From DASQMT01 sp963835735 (GTDB taxonomy: Bacteria > Actinomycetota > Thermoleophilia > Solirubrobacterales > Solirubrobacteraceae), in NCBI GenBank assembly GCA_963835735.1, contig CAWIGP010000002.1, positions 992,001-1,056,000 on the forward strand: a stretch of 64,000 nt of DNA. The letters are read 5' to 3'. The notes beneath the pieces are model-generated. The model made no database searches. It was not told the origin of the DNA and saw only the letters and a program-made list of their open reading frames with translations. The position numbers were made by a program, and so were the translations under genes. Numbering within the stretch: the first letter of the stretch is position 1; each line of letters starts with the position of its first letter. Shown here piece by piece: positions 1-8,215 of this stretch.

Positions 1-580
1 GGTCCACGACGCGGTTCACCAGCCCGATCGCGAGGGCCCGCTCGGCGTCGATGACGTCGCCGGTGTACGCCAGTTCGGCGGCCATGCCGGTGCCGACCAG
101 CCGGGGCAGGAAGTACGTCCCGCCGTTGCCCGGTGCAAGGCCGACCTTGATGTAGGTCTCGCCCATCTTCGCGCGTCGCGAGGCGATGCGGATGTCGCAG
201 GCGAGCGCGAGGTCGAGGCCGCCCGCCGTGGCACCGCCGTTGATCGCGGCGATGATCGGCATGCGACAGGCGACGAGCCGCTGCGTCACGGGGAAGAGGA
301 CGCGAGCGTTGTAGGGCTCCTGCTCGATGTGCAGCCGCTCCTCCAGAAACGCCTTCATGGCCTTGAGGTCCGCGCCGGCGCAGAACTGACGCCCCGCCCC
401 GGTGAGGACGAGCACCCGAACCGACCGGTCCTGCTCGAGTTCGTCGAGCGCCCGCATGAGGTCGCTCGCCATCTCGGGCACGACGCCGTTGGCGTGGTCG
501 GGCCGGTTGAGCGTCAGCTGAACGACGCCATCGGCGACGGGCTCGTACCGGACGGTCTCGAGGTCTACCGGCGCATCCAC
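1..580 (-). CDS. Enoyl-CoA hydratase/isomerase family protein (3' end beyond window)
   Basis: Crotonase-fold enzyme, probably hydrating an enoyl-CoA in a beta-oxidation-like step. The 193 visible codons start at a GTG preceded by GGGGAG and show the family landmarks: the oxyanion-hole stretch AGADLKAMKAF and the second loop GGLDLALACDIRIA. At the positions of the two catalytic glutamates of rat crotonase it has Asp (GGLDL) and Glu (MGETY), so plain hydratase chemistry is not certain. The start lies 28 bp behind the thiolase stop at 609, so the two are probably co-transcribed. The C-terminus runs off the left edge of the window. Confidence 0.85.
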   Translation of the reverse strand, partial: MDAPVDLETVRYEPVADGVVQLTLNRPDHANGVVPEMASDLMRALDELEQDRSVRVLVLTGAGRQFCAGADLKAMKAFLEERLHIEQEPYNARVLFPVTQRLVACRMPIIAAINGGATAGGLDLALACDIRIASRRAKMGETYIKVGLAPGNGGTYFLPRLVGTGMAAELAYTGDVIDAERALAIGLVNRVVD

Positions 581-608
581 GTCGCTTCAGCTCCCCGCGG
601 CCGACCGG

Positions 609-1784
609 TCATGCGCGGCGCCTGAGGACCGTCGCCACAGCAGTCGCATAGGTCCCGCCGAGCCACCCTCCGGCGTTGACGGCCATCCCCGTCCGCGCAT
701 CCTCGACCTGCCGCGCGCCTGCCCGGCCTCGGAGCTGGTGATATAGCTCGACGACCTGGGCGCAGCCCGTCGCCCCCAGCGGGTGACCCCGGCTCAACAG
801 GCCGCCGCTCGTGTTGACCGGTATCCGGCCACCGATCTCGGTCTCGCCGCCGCGCAGCAAGTGATGGCCCTCGCCTTCGTCGCACAGCCCGACCTCGGCG
901 TACTGGATCAGCTCGGCCGGCGCTGCAGCGTCGTGCAGCTCGAGCACGTCCAGATCGTCCGGCCCGATTGCCGCGTCGGCGTAGGCGGCTCCCGCGGCAT
1001 CGGACACGGGTGAGCTGCCGCGTCCCTTGCCAGCCGCGATCTGCGACGTGACGATCTCAGGCGCGCCCGGAGCGAGACGACCGGCGTACTCCGCGGAGCA
1101 CAGCACGAGCGCCGCGGCTCCGTCGGTCACGGGCGAGCACATCGCGAGTGTGAGCGGATGCACGATCGAGCGGCCGTTGATGACCTCCTCAACGGTCTGC
1201 GGACCCTGATACTGCGCCAGCGGGTTGTGGGCCGCGTTGCGCCGGTTCTTGACGGCGACACGCGCGAAGTCGACCGGCGTGGCGTCGTAGTCGGCTACGT
1301 ACGCGGCGGCCTCCTCGGCGTAAAAGTCCATCAGCACCGAGTTGGGCGCCACCTCGCCGGGCTGCGCCTCCCCGATCTCGTCGATGTCGGTCGAGCCGCG
1401 GAGCGCGGCGAAGGTCCGGAACTTGTCTTCGTGCGTGAGCTGCTCGACCCCGACCACGATCGCAACGTCGACGCGGCCGCCGCCGACAGCCTCCCAGGCG
1501 AGGTTGAGCGCCGTGCCACCCGAGGCACAGGCATTCTCCACGTTGACGAGCGGGATTCCGGCCAGATCGGTATTCCGGAGTGCAACCTGGCCTCGGATCA
1601 TCTCCTGGTGGGAGATCATGCCCGCCGCGGCGTTGCCGAAGTAGATTCGCGACACCTCGCGCGCCGGGATACCCGCATCCTGCAGTGCTTCCGCCGCGGC
1701 TGCCCTCGCGAGTTCGGGGACGCCCAGGCCCGGGCTTCTCCTGAACTGCGTCATGCCGACGCCGGCGATCCGCACGTCCTGCAT
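609..1784 (-). CDS. SCP2-type thiolase / lipid-transfer-like thiolase
   Basis: Thiolase-superfamily protein of 391 residues, expected to cleave or form a C-C bond in acyl-CoA substrates in the cytosol. The nucleophile motif NACASGG is present (Cys86), as are ELHDAAAP and GGLLSRGHPLGATG (His334). The second cysteine of classical thiolases is replaced in the C-terminal NAGGWLGG, as in SCP2/lipid-transfer thiolases. The start chosen is an ATG behind GAGGTC; a TTG one codon earlier is also possible. Operator A1 lies 45 bp upstream, and the enoyl-CoA hydratase follows in the same direction. Unlike the other two thiolase-like proteins of the window it keeps the active-site cysteine. Confidence 0.85.
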   Translation of the reverse strand: MQDVRIAGVGMTQFRRSPGLGVPELARAAAAEALQDAGIPAREVSRIYFGNAAAGMISHQEMIRGQVALRNTDLAGIPLVNVENACASGGTALNLAWEAVGGGRVDVAIVVGVEQLTHEDKFRTFAALRGSTDIDEIGEAQPGEVAPNSVLMDFYAEEAAAYVADYDATPVDFARVAVKNRRNAAHNPLAQYQGPQTVEEVINGRSIVHPLTLAMCSPVTDGAAALVLCSAEYAGRLAPGAPEIVTSQIAAGKGRGSSPVSDAAGAAYADAAIGPDDLDVLELHDAAAPAELIQYAEVGLCDEGEGHHLLRGGETEIGGRIPVNTSGGLLSRGHPLGATGCAQVVELYHQLRGRAGARQVEDARTGMAVNAGGWLGGTYATAVATVLRRRA

Positions 1785-1828
1785 CAAGACCTCGATTCAG
1801 CCCGGAGCGACGCTCCAGGTCTTGCATG

Positions 1829-1843
1829 AACAAGCATTTGTTT
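1829..1843. promoter_or_regulatory. Operator A1 (AACAAGCATTTGTTT)
   Basis: Copy of the region-A palindrome, upstream of the thiolase/enoyl-CoA hydratase operon. A weak -10 (GATACG on the minus strand) lies just upstream of it, so the site would sit near the transcription start. Confidence 0.7.
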
Positions 1844-1869
1844 TCGGAGCGTATCAGAGCGTCTCCGAC

Positions 1870-2652
1870 TCAGTCACGCTTCATCGTTCCCTCGGTGGGC
1901 GCCTGGTCCGTGAAGGCGAAGGCCTCGGCCACGAGGCCGTATGGCAGGCTCTCTTGCATCACGCGACGGATCCGCTCGACCAGTGTGAGCCGCGCATACC
2001 GCCTGACCAGATGAGGCTTCTCGGCGATCCCCCGCGCGAGCTCGCGGGCCCGCGGCAGGAGGTCGGCCCGCGGCAGGACCTCGTTGACTGCGCCGTACTC
2101 GAGCGCCGTTCGGGCATCCAATAGTTGGCCCGAGAGCAGGAAGTACCGGCCGCGATTCGGGCCGAGCACGAGCGGCCACACCACATGGGCGCCGTCCCCC
2201 GGGACGATCCCCGACGGAAAATGCGGTGCGTCCTGGAACGAAGCTGTCTCCGACGCGAGGACGATGTCCGAGAGCACCGGGATCTCGGGATGGAACAGAG
2301 CTGGGCCGTTGATCGCGCTGATCACCGGTACCTCGATCTCGAGCAGGTTCATCAGCAGCCGCCGACCCTCGTAGGCGATGTGATCCCAGCCCTGGTGCGT
2401 GTCGAGCGCGAAGCTGTTCGGGTCGATCGCGGCGCACCAGTCGTCGCCCGTGCCGGCGAGGATCACGACATGGTTCTCGGAGTCGGCGCCGATGTCGGCA
2501 AAGCAGTACGCCAGCTCCCCGTGCGACGTCCCGCTCCAGACGAGGCTGTCCCCACCGGTGTGGAACGTCACCTCGAGGATGCCGCCCCGGCGCTCGAGCT
2601 TGATGTTCTCGTAGGCGGTCGCGTAGTCCTCGAACCTCGCAGCGCGTGGCAT
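1870..2652 (-). CDS. 6-oxocamphor hydrolase-like beta-diketone hydrolase (crotonase superfamily)
   Basis: Predicted to open a bicyclic beta-diketone by retro-Claisen hydrolysis, as 6-oxocamphor hydrolase of Rhodococcus does when it makes alpha-campholinic acid. The 260-residue product shows SLVWSGTSHGELAYCF, FHPEIPVLSDIVLA and HFPSGIVPGDGAHVVWP. The catalytic set remembered for the Rhodococcus enzyme (Trp40, His122, His145, Asp154, Glu244) appears here as Trp39, His121, His144, Asp153 and Glu243, one residue earlier throughout. The ATG at 2652 has a GAGGAAG ribosome binding site; an upstream in-frame start would run through operator A2 and was rejected. It diverges from the acyl-CoA dehydrogenase. 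The true substrate could be another bicyclic diketone. Confidence 0.85.
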   Translation of the reverse strand: MPRAARFEDYATAYENIKLERRGGILEVTFHTGGDSLVWSGTSHGELAYCFADIGADSENHVVILAGTGDDWCAAIDPNSFALDTHQGWDHIAYEGRRLLMNLLEIEVPVISAINGPALFHPEIPVLSDIVLASETASFQDAPHFPSGIVPGDGAHVVWPLVLGPNRGRYFLLSGQLLDARTALEYGAVNEVLPRADLLPRARELARGIAEKPHLVRRYARLTLVERIRRVMQESLPYGLVAEAFAFTDQAPTEGTMKRD

Positions 2653-2673
2653 CTCTCGTCTTCCTCTCTCGAA

Positions 2674-2689
2674 AAACAACTGATTGTTT
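2674..2689. promoter_or_regulatory. Operator A2 with leftward promoter
   Basis: The palindrome AAACAACTGATTGTTT lies between the divergent hydrolase and acyl-CoA dehydrogenase genes. On the minus strand a promoter TTGACG (2716-2721), 17-bp spacer, TACGCT (2693-2698) ends just before it, so a bound repressor would cover the start of transcription. Confidence 0.7.
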
Positions 2690-2788
2690 GGTAGCGTAGA
2701 CGTCCGCTCGGCGGCCGTCAACCGCGTCCGGCCGGCCGCTGGCGAGCAGCGTTATCTCAAGGTCAACGACTTCGCCCCGGAGTGTTCG

Positions 2789-3925
2789 ATGGATTTCCGT
2801 TTCACCGATGAGCAGCAGTTGTGGCGGGACACCCTCCACCGCTTCATGGACAACGAGGTCGGCCGCGAGTACACGCGCGAGCACGACGAGAGCCGCGAGT
2901 TCCCCGACGAGGCCTACCAGAAGATGGCCGACCAGGGATGGCTGGGCCTGCTCGTGCCGGAGGAGTACGGCGGCCTCGAGACGGACCCGATCATGTACGC
3001 GATCTTCTGCGAGGCGATCGCGAAGTACAGCCTCGACACTGCCGCGTGCGTGATGACATCGATGTTCACGGCCACGAACATCTCGCACAACGGCAGCGAG
3101 GAGCAGAAGGCCGAGTACCTGCCCGGGTTCCTACGGGGGGAGCGGAAGTTCGCCGTCTCGATCTCAGAGCCCGGCGCGGGATCGGACGCCGCCGCGGTGA
3201 AGACGCGCGCCAAGCTCGAGGACGGCTCCTGGGTACTCAACGGCAACAAGGTCTTCTGCTCGGGCGCTCACCTGCCCGGGACGACGATCACCGTCCTGGC
3301 ACGGACCGGCCAGGACCGTCACGCGGGCCTCAGCCTGATCCTCGTGCCAAACACGACGGACGGGCTCGACATCCGCAAGATGAATACGATCGTTCGCAAG
3401 AGCCTCGGGACGACCGAGATCTTCCTCGAGAACGTCCGCGTTCCCGAGACCAACATCATCGGCGAGGTCAACCGGGGCTGGGAGTACATCGGCCAGCACC
3501 TCGAGTACGAGCGACTGAGCCTGGCCGCGTCGTACGTAGGCAACGCCCGCACCGCCCTCGACGACACGATCGCCTACACCAAGGACCGCACGCAGTTCGG
3601 CCGCTCGCTCTCCTCCTTCCAGGTCCTCAAGCACCGGATGGCCGAAAACGAATGCGAAGTCCAGGCCGCCCGCCTGCTCGTCTACAACGCCGCGAGCAAG
3701 ATGGCTCGTGGCGAGCGCGCGATAAAGGAGGTCTCGATGGCAAAGGTGTTCGCCGCCGAGGTCGCCTTCAAGGTCGCGTTCAACGGCATGCAGGCACTCG
3801 GCGGATATGCACAGCTACCCGAGTACGACATGGAGCGCTACTTCCGCGAGGCCAAACACGGCATGGTCGGCGGCGGCGCCCAGGAAATCCAACGCAGCAT
3901 CATCGCCAAGGAGATGGGACTCTGA
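2789..3925 (+). CDS. Acyl-CoA dehydrogenase
   Basis: FAD enzyme of 378 residues that introduces an alpha,beta double bond into an acyl-CoA. The family motifs FAVSISEPGAGSD, TKDRTQFGRSLSSFQ and ALGGYAQ are intact. The usual catalytic glutamate of the C-terminal IYEGT motif is missing (here MVGGGAQEIQR). A glutamate does occur in helix G, in EYERLSLA (Glu241), where isovaleryl-CoA and long-chain dehydrogenases place their base, so a branched or alicyclic acyl-CoA is plausible. The start ATG lies far downstream of the first open codon; residues before it look non-coding. A damaged copy of codons 29-55 of this gene lies at 14521-14602. Confidence 0.9.
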   Translation: MDFRFTDEQQLWRDTLHRFMDNEVGREYTREHDESREFPDEAYQKMADQGWLGLLVPEEYGGLETDPIMYAIFCEAIAKYSLDTAACVMTSMFTATNISHNGSEEQKAEYLPGFLRGERKFAVSISEPGAGSDAAAVKTRAKLEDGSWVLNGNKVFCSGAHLPGTTITVLARTGQDRHAGLSLILVPNTTDGLDIRKMNTIVRKSLGTTEIFLENVRVPETNIIGEVNRGWEYIGQHLEYERLSLAASYVGNARTALDDTIAYTKDRTQFGRSLSSFQVLKHRMAENECEVQAARLLVYNAASKMARGERAIKEVSMAKVFAAEVAFKVAFNGMQALGGYAQLPEYDMERYFREAKHGMVGGGAQEIQRSIIAKEMGL

Positions 3926-4010
3926 CCACCGCTCCGCGGCCGTGAGGATTCGGGTTCCATCGCACGCCGGCCTCCGGCTTCGCGTCATCGGACGTTCCAC
4001 AGCCATCGGG

Positions 4011-4039
4011 TTGACAGCACGCGGGCGCGTAGCTATCTT
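4011..4039 (+). promoter_or_regulatory. Promoter of the SDR gene at 4082
   Basis: TTGACA (4011-4016), 17-bp spacer, TATCTT (4034-4039), followed directly by operator A3. The same -35 and -10 hexamers and spacing recur in front of the SDR gene at 34348. Confidence 0.7.
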
Positions 4040-4041
4040 AG

Positions 4042-4056
4042 AACAATTGTTTGTTT
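4042..4056. promoter_or_regulatory. Operator A3 (AACAATTGTTTGTTT)
   Basis: A more degenerate copy of the region-A palindrome, placed 3 bp after the -10 hexamer and so over the expected transcription start of the SDR gene. Confidence 0.6.
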
Positions 4057-4081
4057 GTAGCCGAGCCATGCGAGGTTGATC

Positions 4082-5041
4082 ATGTCTGATGCCCTGCGGT
4101 TTGATGGCCGTGTCGCGCTGGTCACCGGCGGAGGTGGCTCGATCGGGAGCGCACACGCTCGACTGCTCGCAGAACGCGGCGCAAAGGTCGTCGTCAACGA
4201 CTACAACACGACCGTCGCGGGCGACGCCGCGGAGCAGGCCGCCAGCCCGGGCGAGCGCGTGGCGCAGGAGCTGCGCGACCTTGGGGCCGAAGCGGTCAGC
4301 AACGGGGACAGCGTGGCTGACGCGTCAGGCGCCCAGCGCATGGTGCAGACGGCCCTCGATCATTTCGGTCGCATCGACATCATCGTCAACAACGCCGGTA
4401 TCGCGGTCTGCGACCACATCCACGAGGAGCCCGGCCCGCTGTACGCGCGTAACTTCCAGATCCTGCTCGAGGGTCCGATGTACGTCGTCAAGGCCGCCTG
4501 GGACCACATGAAGCAGGCCGGCTACGGCCGCATCCTCAACACGAGCTCGGCGTCGATCTTCGGCTTCAACTGGCCCGACGGGAACTGGATGGGCGCATAC
4601 GTGCTCGCGAAGTCCGCCATCGCGGCATACACCAAGCAGATCGGCGGCTACGGCGAGCAGTTCGGCATCAAGGCGAACGCGATCATGCCGCTCGCGTACA
4701 GCCGGATGAATTGGGATTCGCTGAAGGACACCCCGGAAGGCGAGTTCATGAAGACCTATGCGACCCCCGAGTTGGTGGCCAACGGGTCTGGTTACCTGCT
4801 GCACGAGGACTGCCCGGTGTCCGGTGAGTTGTTCAGCGTGGCCGCAGGCCGTATCGCACGCGTCATCTGGGCCGAGCCGCTCGGGTTCCAGGCCGGCGAC
4901 TCCACGCCGGAGGCCGTGCGCGACAACTGGCACGCCGTGATGGGCGAGGTCGCGGACGACCACACGCTCGGCGACTACTACGAGGTCGTGAGCCTCGTGC
5001 AGGAGTCCGAGCTCATGATGCTCTCCGGGGTCGGTAGCTGA
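4082..5041 (+). CDS. Short-chain dehydrogenase/reductase (MFE-2-like)
   Basis: NAD(P)-dependent oxidoreductase of 319 residues, longer than a minimal SDR and similar in style to the dehydrogenase part of peroxisomal multifunctional enzyme 2. The cofactor site is VTGGGGSIGSAHA, and an Asp after strand beta-2 (VVVNDYN) favours NAD. The catalytic elements are NNAGIA, NTSSAS and YVLAK. The ATG at 4082 follows GCGAGG; a TTG two codons earlier is less likely. It could oxidise the alcohol made by the P450 or act as a 3-hydroxyacyl-CoA dehydrogenase; sequence alone does not decide. Confidence 0.85.
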   Translation: MSDALRFDGRVALVTGGGGSIGSAHARLLAERGAKVVVNDYNTTVAGDAAEQAASPGERVAQELRDLGAEAVSNGDSVADASGAQRMVQTALDHFGRIDIIVNNAGIAVCDHIHEEPGPLYARNFQILLEGPMYVVKAAWDHMKQAGYGRILNTSSASIFGFNWPDGNWMGAYVLAKSAIAAYTKQIGGYGEQFGIKANAIMPLAYSRMNWDSLKDTPEGEFMKTYATPELVANGSGYLLHEDCPVSGELFSVAAGRIARVIWAEPLGFQAGDSTPEAVRDNWHAVMGEVADDHTLGDYYEVVSLVQESELMMLSGVGS

Positions 5042-5172
5042 CGGCGCCACCACGGCCGGGACATCGCCGGCACGTCGTCGACCAACAACGACATGTGGCG
5101 AAAGCCCGTTGCCGGCCGCCGGCCCAGGCGTGGCTGTCGTCGTCGCCTGGCGGGGAGTGTGTTGCGACTCGG

Positions 5173-5751
5173 TCATGCCCGGGCGTCGAGCAACTTCAGG
5201 GCCGTCTCCACGCCTCGGGCGAGGAGCTGGTCGGACAGGTCGCGGTCGGTCAGTGCCCTGGCGAGTTGCAGGGTGCCGACGATCAGCCCGAAGATCGTGA
5301 GCGCGTGGGTTCGAGCCGCCTCGAGGTCTGTCGGGTCAAGGCGCGCGGCGATGTCGTCGATCTCGCCCATCAGTTCGTCGGTGAAGAGCTGTCTGGTGGC
5401 GGCGGGGCGGCGGGTGATCTCGTCGAGCAGCGCAGCCGACGGGCAGCCGTCGGCGCACTGGTCGCGGTGCTGTGGAGACAGGTAGGAGCGGATGAACGCT
5501 TCGAGTCCCGCCCGATCTGAGGGCTGGGCGTCGAGGCTTTGGCGTTGGGCGCGCAGCTGGTCGGCGAGGACGTTGGCGACGAGATCCTCCTTGGAGGTGA
5601 AGTGGCCGTAGAAGGCGCCGTTGGTCAGGCCGGCGTCGGACATCACGGCGGCCACGCCGGCGCCGTCGATGCCGTCTTGCTTGAAGCGTCGCCCGGCCGC
5701 TTCGAGGATGCGTTGTCTGGTGGCCTGCTTTTGGTCTTTGCCGTAGCGCAT
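5173..5751 (-). CDS. TetR/AcrR-family repressor
   Basis: A 192-residue repressor with an N-terminal helix-turn-helix (GVAAVMSDAGLTNGAFYGHF) and a C-terminal ligand domain containing a conserved Cys pair region (DQCADGCPS). It diverges from the hydrolase/oxidoreductase pair and most likely controls that pair through the inverted repeat at 5768-5800. It is not close to the two KstR2-like regulators of region A, and its promoter lacks their palindrome, so this small unit appears separately controlled. Confidence 0.85.
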   Translation of the reverse strand: MRYGKDQKQATRQRILEAAGRRFKQDGIDGAGVAAVMSDAGLTNGAFYGHFTSKEDLVANVLADQLRAQRQSLDAQPSDRAGLEAFIRSYLSPQHRDQCADGCPSAALLDEITRRPAATRQLFTDELMGEIDDIAARLDPTDLEAARTHALTIFGLIVGTLQLARALTDRDLSDQLLARGVETALKLLDARA

Positions 5752-5767
5752 ACGCGTCCACCATTGT

Positions 5768-5800
5768 ATTACGTCCGTACGATGATATTATGATCGTAAT
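5768..5800. promoter_or_regulatory. Inverted repeat operator between TetR and hydrolase
   Basis: ATTACG (5768-5773) and CGTAAT (5795-5800) are the outer arms of a 33-bp, AT-richer imperfect repeat in the divergent promoter region. It is the likely binding site of the adjacent TetR protein. Confidence 0.55.
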
Positions 5801-5837
5801 GCAAAGTTCGGTGCGGCACGCACACAGGAGAGACGCG

Positions 5838-6702
5838 ATGACGACGGTCCACGCACCCACGGGTGCGGCTCTGGAACACGACGTGGAAGACCGCGCCGAC
5901 ACAGACCATCCACGCCGGCGGCGTGGAGTTCGCCTACCGTCAGCTCGGCCCGAGCACCGGGGTGCCGGTGGTCTTCCTCACCCACCTGGCCGCAGTCCTG
6001 GACAACTGGGACCCCCGAGTCGTGGACGGCATCGCCGCGAGGCATCGGGTTATCACCTTCGATAACCGCGGTGTCGGCGCCTCCAGCGGGTCCACGCCGA
6101 CGACCATCGAGGAGATGGCGAGCGACGCCGTGACCTTCATCCGTGCCCTCGGCTTCGATCAGGTCGACCTGTTCGGGTTCTCGATGGGCGGCATGATCGC
6201 CCAGGTGATCGCGCAGCAGCAGCCGCGGCTCGTGCGCAAGATGATCATCGCCGGAACCGGTCCCGCGGGCGGCGAAGGCATCGACAAGGTCACCCGCATC
6301 TCCTACCTCGACACCGCGCGAGGACTGCTCACCCGCCGGGACCCCAAGCAGTTCCTCTTCTTCACCAGGACTCCGAACGGGCGCGCGGCCGCGAGGGAGT
6401 TCCTGGCACGGCTGAAAGAACGTGCGAACGACCGCGACAGGGCCATCTCCGTGCGCTCGTTCCGCGCTCAGCTCAAGGCCATCCACCGATGGGGGCGGCA
6501 GAAGCGCGCCGACCTCGCGAGCATCCACCAGCCGGTGCTCGTCCTCAACGGCGAGAGCGACAAGATGGTGCCGACCAAGAACACCGTCGACCTCGACCGC
6601 CGACTCCCGAACAGCGAGCTGGTGATCTATCCCGACGCCGGGCACGGCGGGGTGTTCCAGTTCCACGAGGACTTCGTCAAGCGCGCTCTCGAGTTCCTAT
6701 GA
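5838..6702 (+). CDS. Alpha/beta hydrolase, probable frameshift near the start
   Basis: Alpha/beta-hydrolase of about 285 residues with nucleophile elbow GFSMGG, the strand VVFLTHLAAVLDNWD, an acid in NGESDKMVP and histidine in DAGHGG. The natural start seems to be the ATG at 5838, which has an AGGAG site 8 bp upstream and begins MTTVHAPTG. That frame is one base out of register with the conserved protein, which is open only from a GTG at 5863. A single-base indel between 5863 and about 5910 would join them. Its stop overlaps the start of the next gene (ATGA). TetR-hydrolase-quinone oxidoreductase trios of this kind are common, and the substrate is usually unknown. Confidence 0.7.
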
Positions 6703-7698
6703 AGGCTTTCGTCGTCGAGCACTACGGCAAGCACGGGCTGCGCGCCGCCGAGGTACCCGAGCCCGAGGTCGGCGAAGGTGACGTGCTCGTCAGGGTCAGC
6801 GCCGCCGGCGTCAACCCGTTGGACAAGATGGTCCGCAACGGCGAGTTCAAGCGGCTCCTGAAGTACCGGACCCCGTTCGTGCTCGGCCACGACGTCGCCG
6901 GCGTGGTGACCAGGGTCGGCGCGGCCGTACGCGACATGCAGGTAGGCGACGAGGTCTACGCACGCCCGCGCGACCTGCGGATCGGGACCTTCGCGCAGTA
7001 CATCGCGATCGACCAGGACGACGTCGCCCCCAAGCCGGCCTCGCTCACCCTGCACGAGGCGGCCGCGGTGCCGCTGGTGTCACTGGCCGCCTGGCAGGCC
7101 CTCGTCGACCGCGCCCACGCGAAACCCGGCCAGAAGGTCCTCGTCCACGCCGGCTCCGGCGGCCTGGGATCGACCGCCATCCAGCTCGCCAAGCACCTCG
7201 GCGCCACGGTGGCGACGACCGCGCGCGGCAAAGAACGCGGAGCTCGTGCGCAGCCTCGGCGCCGACGTCGTCGTGGACTACACCAAGCAGGACTTCGCCG
7301 CAGTCCTCTCCGGCTACGACATCGTGCTGGACTCGCGAGGGGGCGAAAACCTCGAAAGGTCACTCACGGTCCTGAAGCCCGGCGGACAGGCGATCGGCGT
7401 GACCGGCCCGCCGGACCCCGGGTTCGCGAAGCAACTCGGGGCGCCGAAGTTCATCGGCGTCGCGATGGGGCTGCTGAGCCGCAAGGTCCGCAAGCAGGCG
7501 CGGCAGCTCGGCGTGAGCTACTCGTTTCTGTTCGTGCAGGCCAACGGCGCGCAGCTGCGCGAGCTGGCCTCCCTCTACGACGCCGGCCAGCTCCGACCGC
7601 TCATCGACAAGACGTTCGCATTCGACCAGACCCCCGAGGCGCTCGCGTACGTCGAACAGGGCCGCGCCAACGGCAAGGTCATCATCACGCTCGACTGA
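6699..7698 (+). CDS. NADP-dependent zinc-free alcohol dehydrogenase/quinone oxidoreductase, frameshifted
   Basis: Medium-chain reductase of the quinone-oxidoreductase branch, about 332 residues once repaired. It shows GHDVAGVVTRVG, the cofactor loop VLVHAGSGGLGSTAIQLAK and the C-terminal GRANGKVIITLD. The reading frame breaks at an AAA run (7230-7232): removing one A restores LGATVATTA then KNAELVRSLGADVVVDY. No zinc-binding cysteines are seen. It overlaps the hydrolase stop by 4 bp, so the two are translationally coupled. Either the gene is newly inactivated or the base is a sequencing error; the intact downstream half favours an error. Confidence 0.75.
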
Positions 7699-7849
7699 CA
7701 ACGCCGCCTGCCGCCCAACGCCCGCAACGGGTCCGACAGCAGAAGCGAATGGGCGGCAGTCGCAGACGCACGTCTCGGGACGAGATGCGGTCGCCTGCCC
7801 GCGTGTAGGTGGCGTCTCTTTGCTGCTGTAAATCCGCCGCGCAGGTTCC

Positions 7850-7886
7850 CGGGTGCTTAACGTTCATTCTCACCTCCGGGCACCCG
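7850..7886. terminator. Possible bidirectional terminator hairpin
   Basis: CGGGTGC (7850-7856) and GCACCCG (7880-7886) can pair, with a 23-base loop, in the 221-bp gap between the convergent oxidoreductase and ferredoxin genes. There is no T-run, so this is weak. Confidence 0.3.
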
Positions 7887-7919
7887 ACTCAAGGTCCGAC
7901 GGACTTCTGAAACCGCTTC

Positions 7920-8120
7920 TTAGTCCTCGGCGGGGATGATGGCTGCCTCGGGGCAGTTCTTGACCCCGATCATCGCCTTCTTCTCGAGATCCGGCGGGAC
8001 TTCGATCGTCGCGCCACGATCGGCGTTGTAGCCCTCGTCGTCGAGCCGGTAGACCTCCGGTGCAAGCACGAAGCACCGGCCGTGCCCTGAACACTTGGTC
8101 TCATCGATCTTGATCTTCAT
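7920..8120 (-). CDS. [3Fe-4S]-type ferredoxin (P450 partner)
   Basis: A 66-residue ferredoxin with Cys10-x5-Cys16 (CSGHGRC) and a distal NCPEAAI cysteine, the three-cysteine pattern of 3Fe-4S ferredoxins that feed actinobacterial P450s. It should carry electrons from the CamA-type reductase (9630-10802) to the P450 just upstream. The ATG at 8120 follows GGGAGGG; longer in-frame openings have no such site. It lies 95 bp behind the P450 stop on the same strand. Confidence 0.9.
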   Translation of the reverse strand: MKIKIDETKCSGHGRCFVLAPEVYRLDDEGYNADRGATIEVPPDLEKKAMIGVKNCPEAAIIPAED

Positions 8121-8215
8121 CGTGTCCCTCCCTCGCCGGATGTCGTGGTCGCGGGCAGCTCGCTCCGCGGCAACCGTCGCGTGCGCCTCGTGTTGAGGCG
8201 CACGCGGGATCGCGC

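Noticed and set aside
1870..2721. A longer N-terminus for the 6-oxocamphor hydrolase-like protein
   Set aside because: The extra 23 codons run through operator A2 and the promoter -10, and the ATG at 2652 has a good ribosome site that matches the family start.
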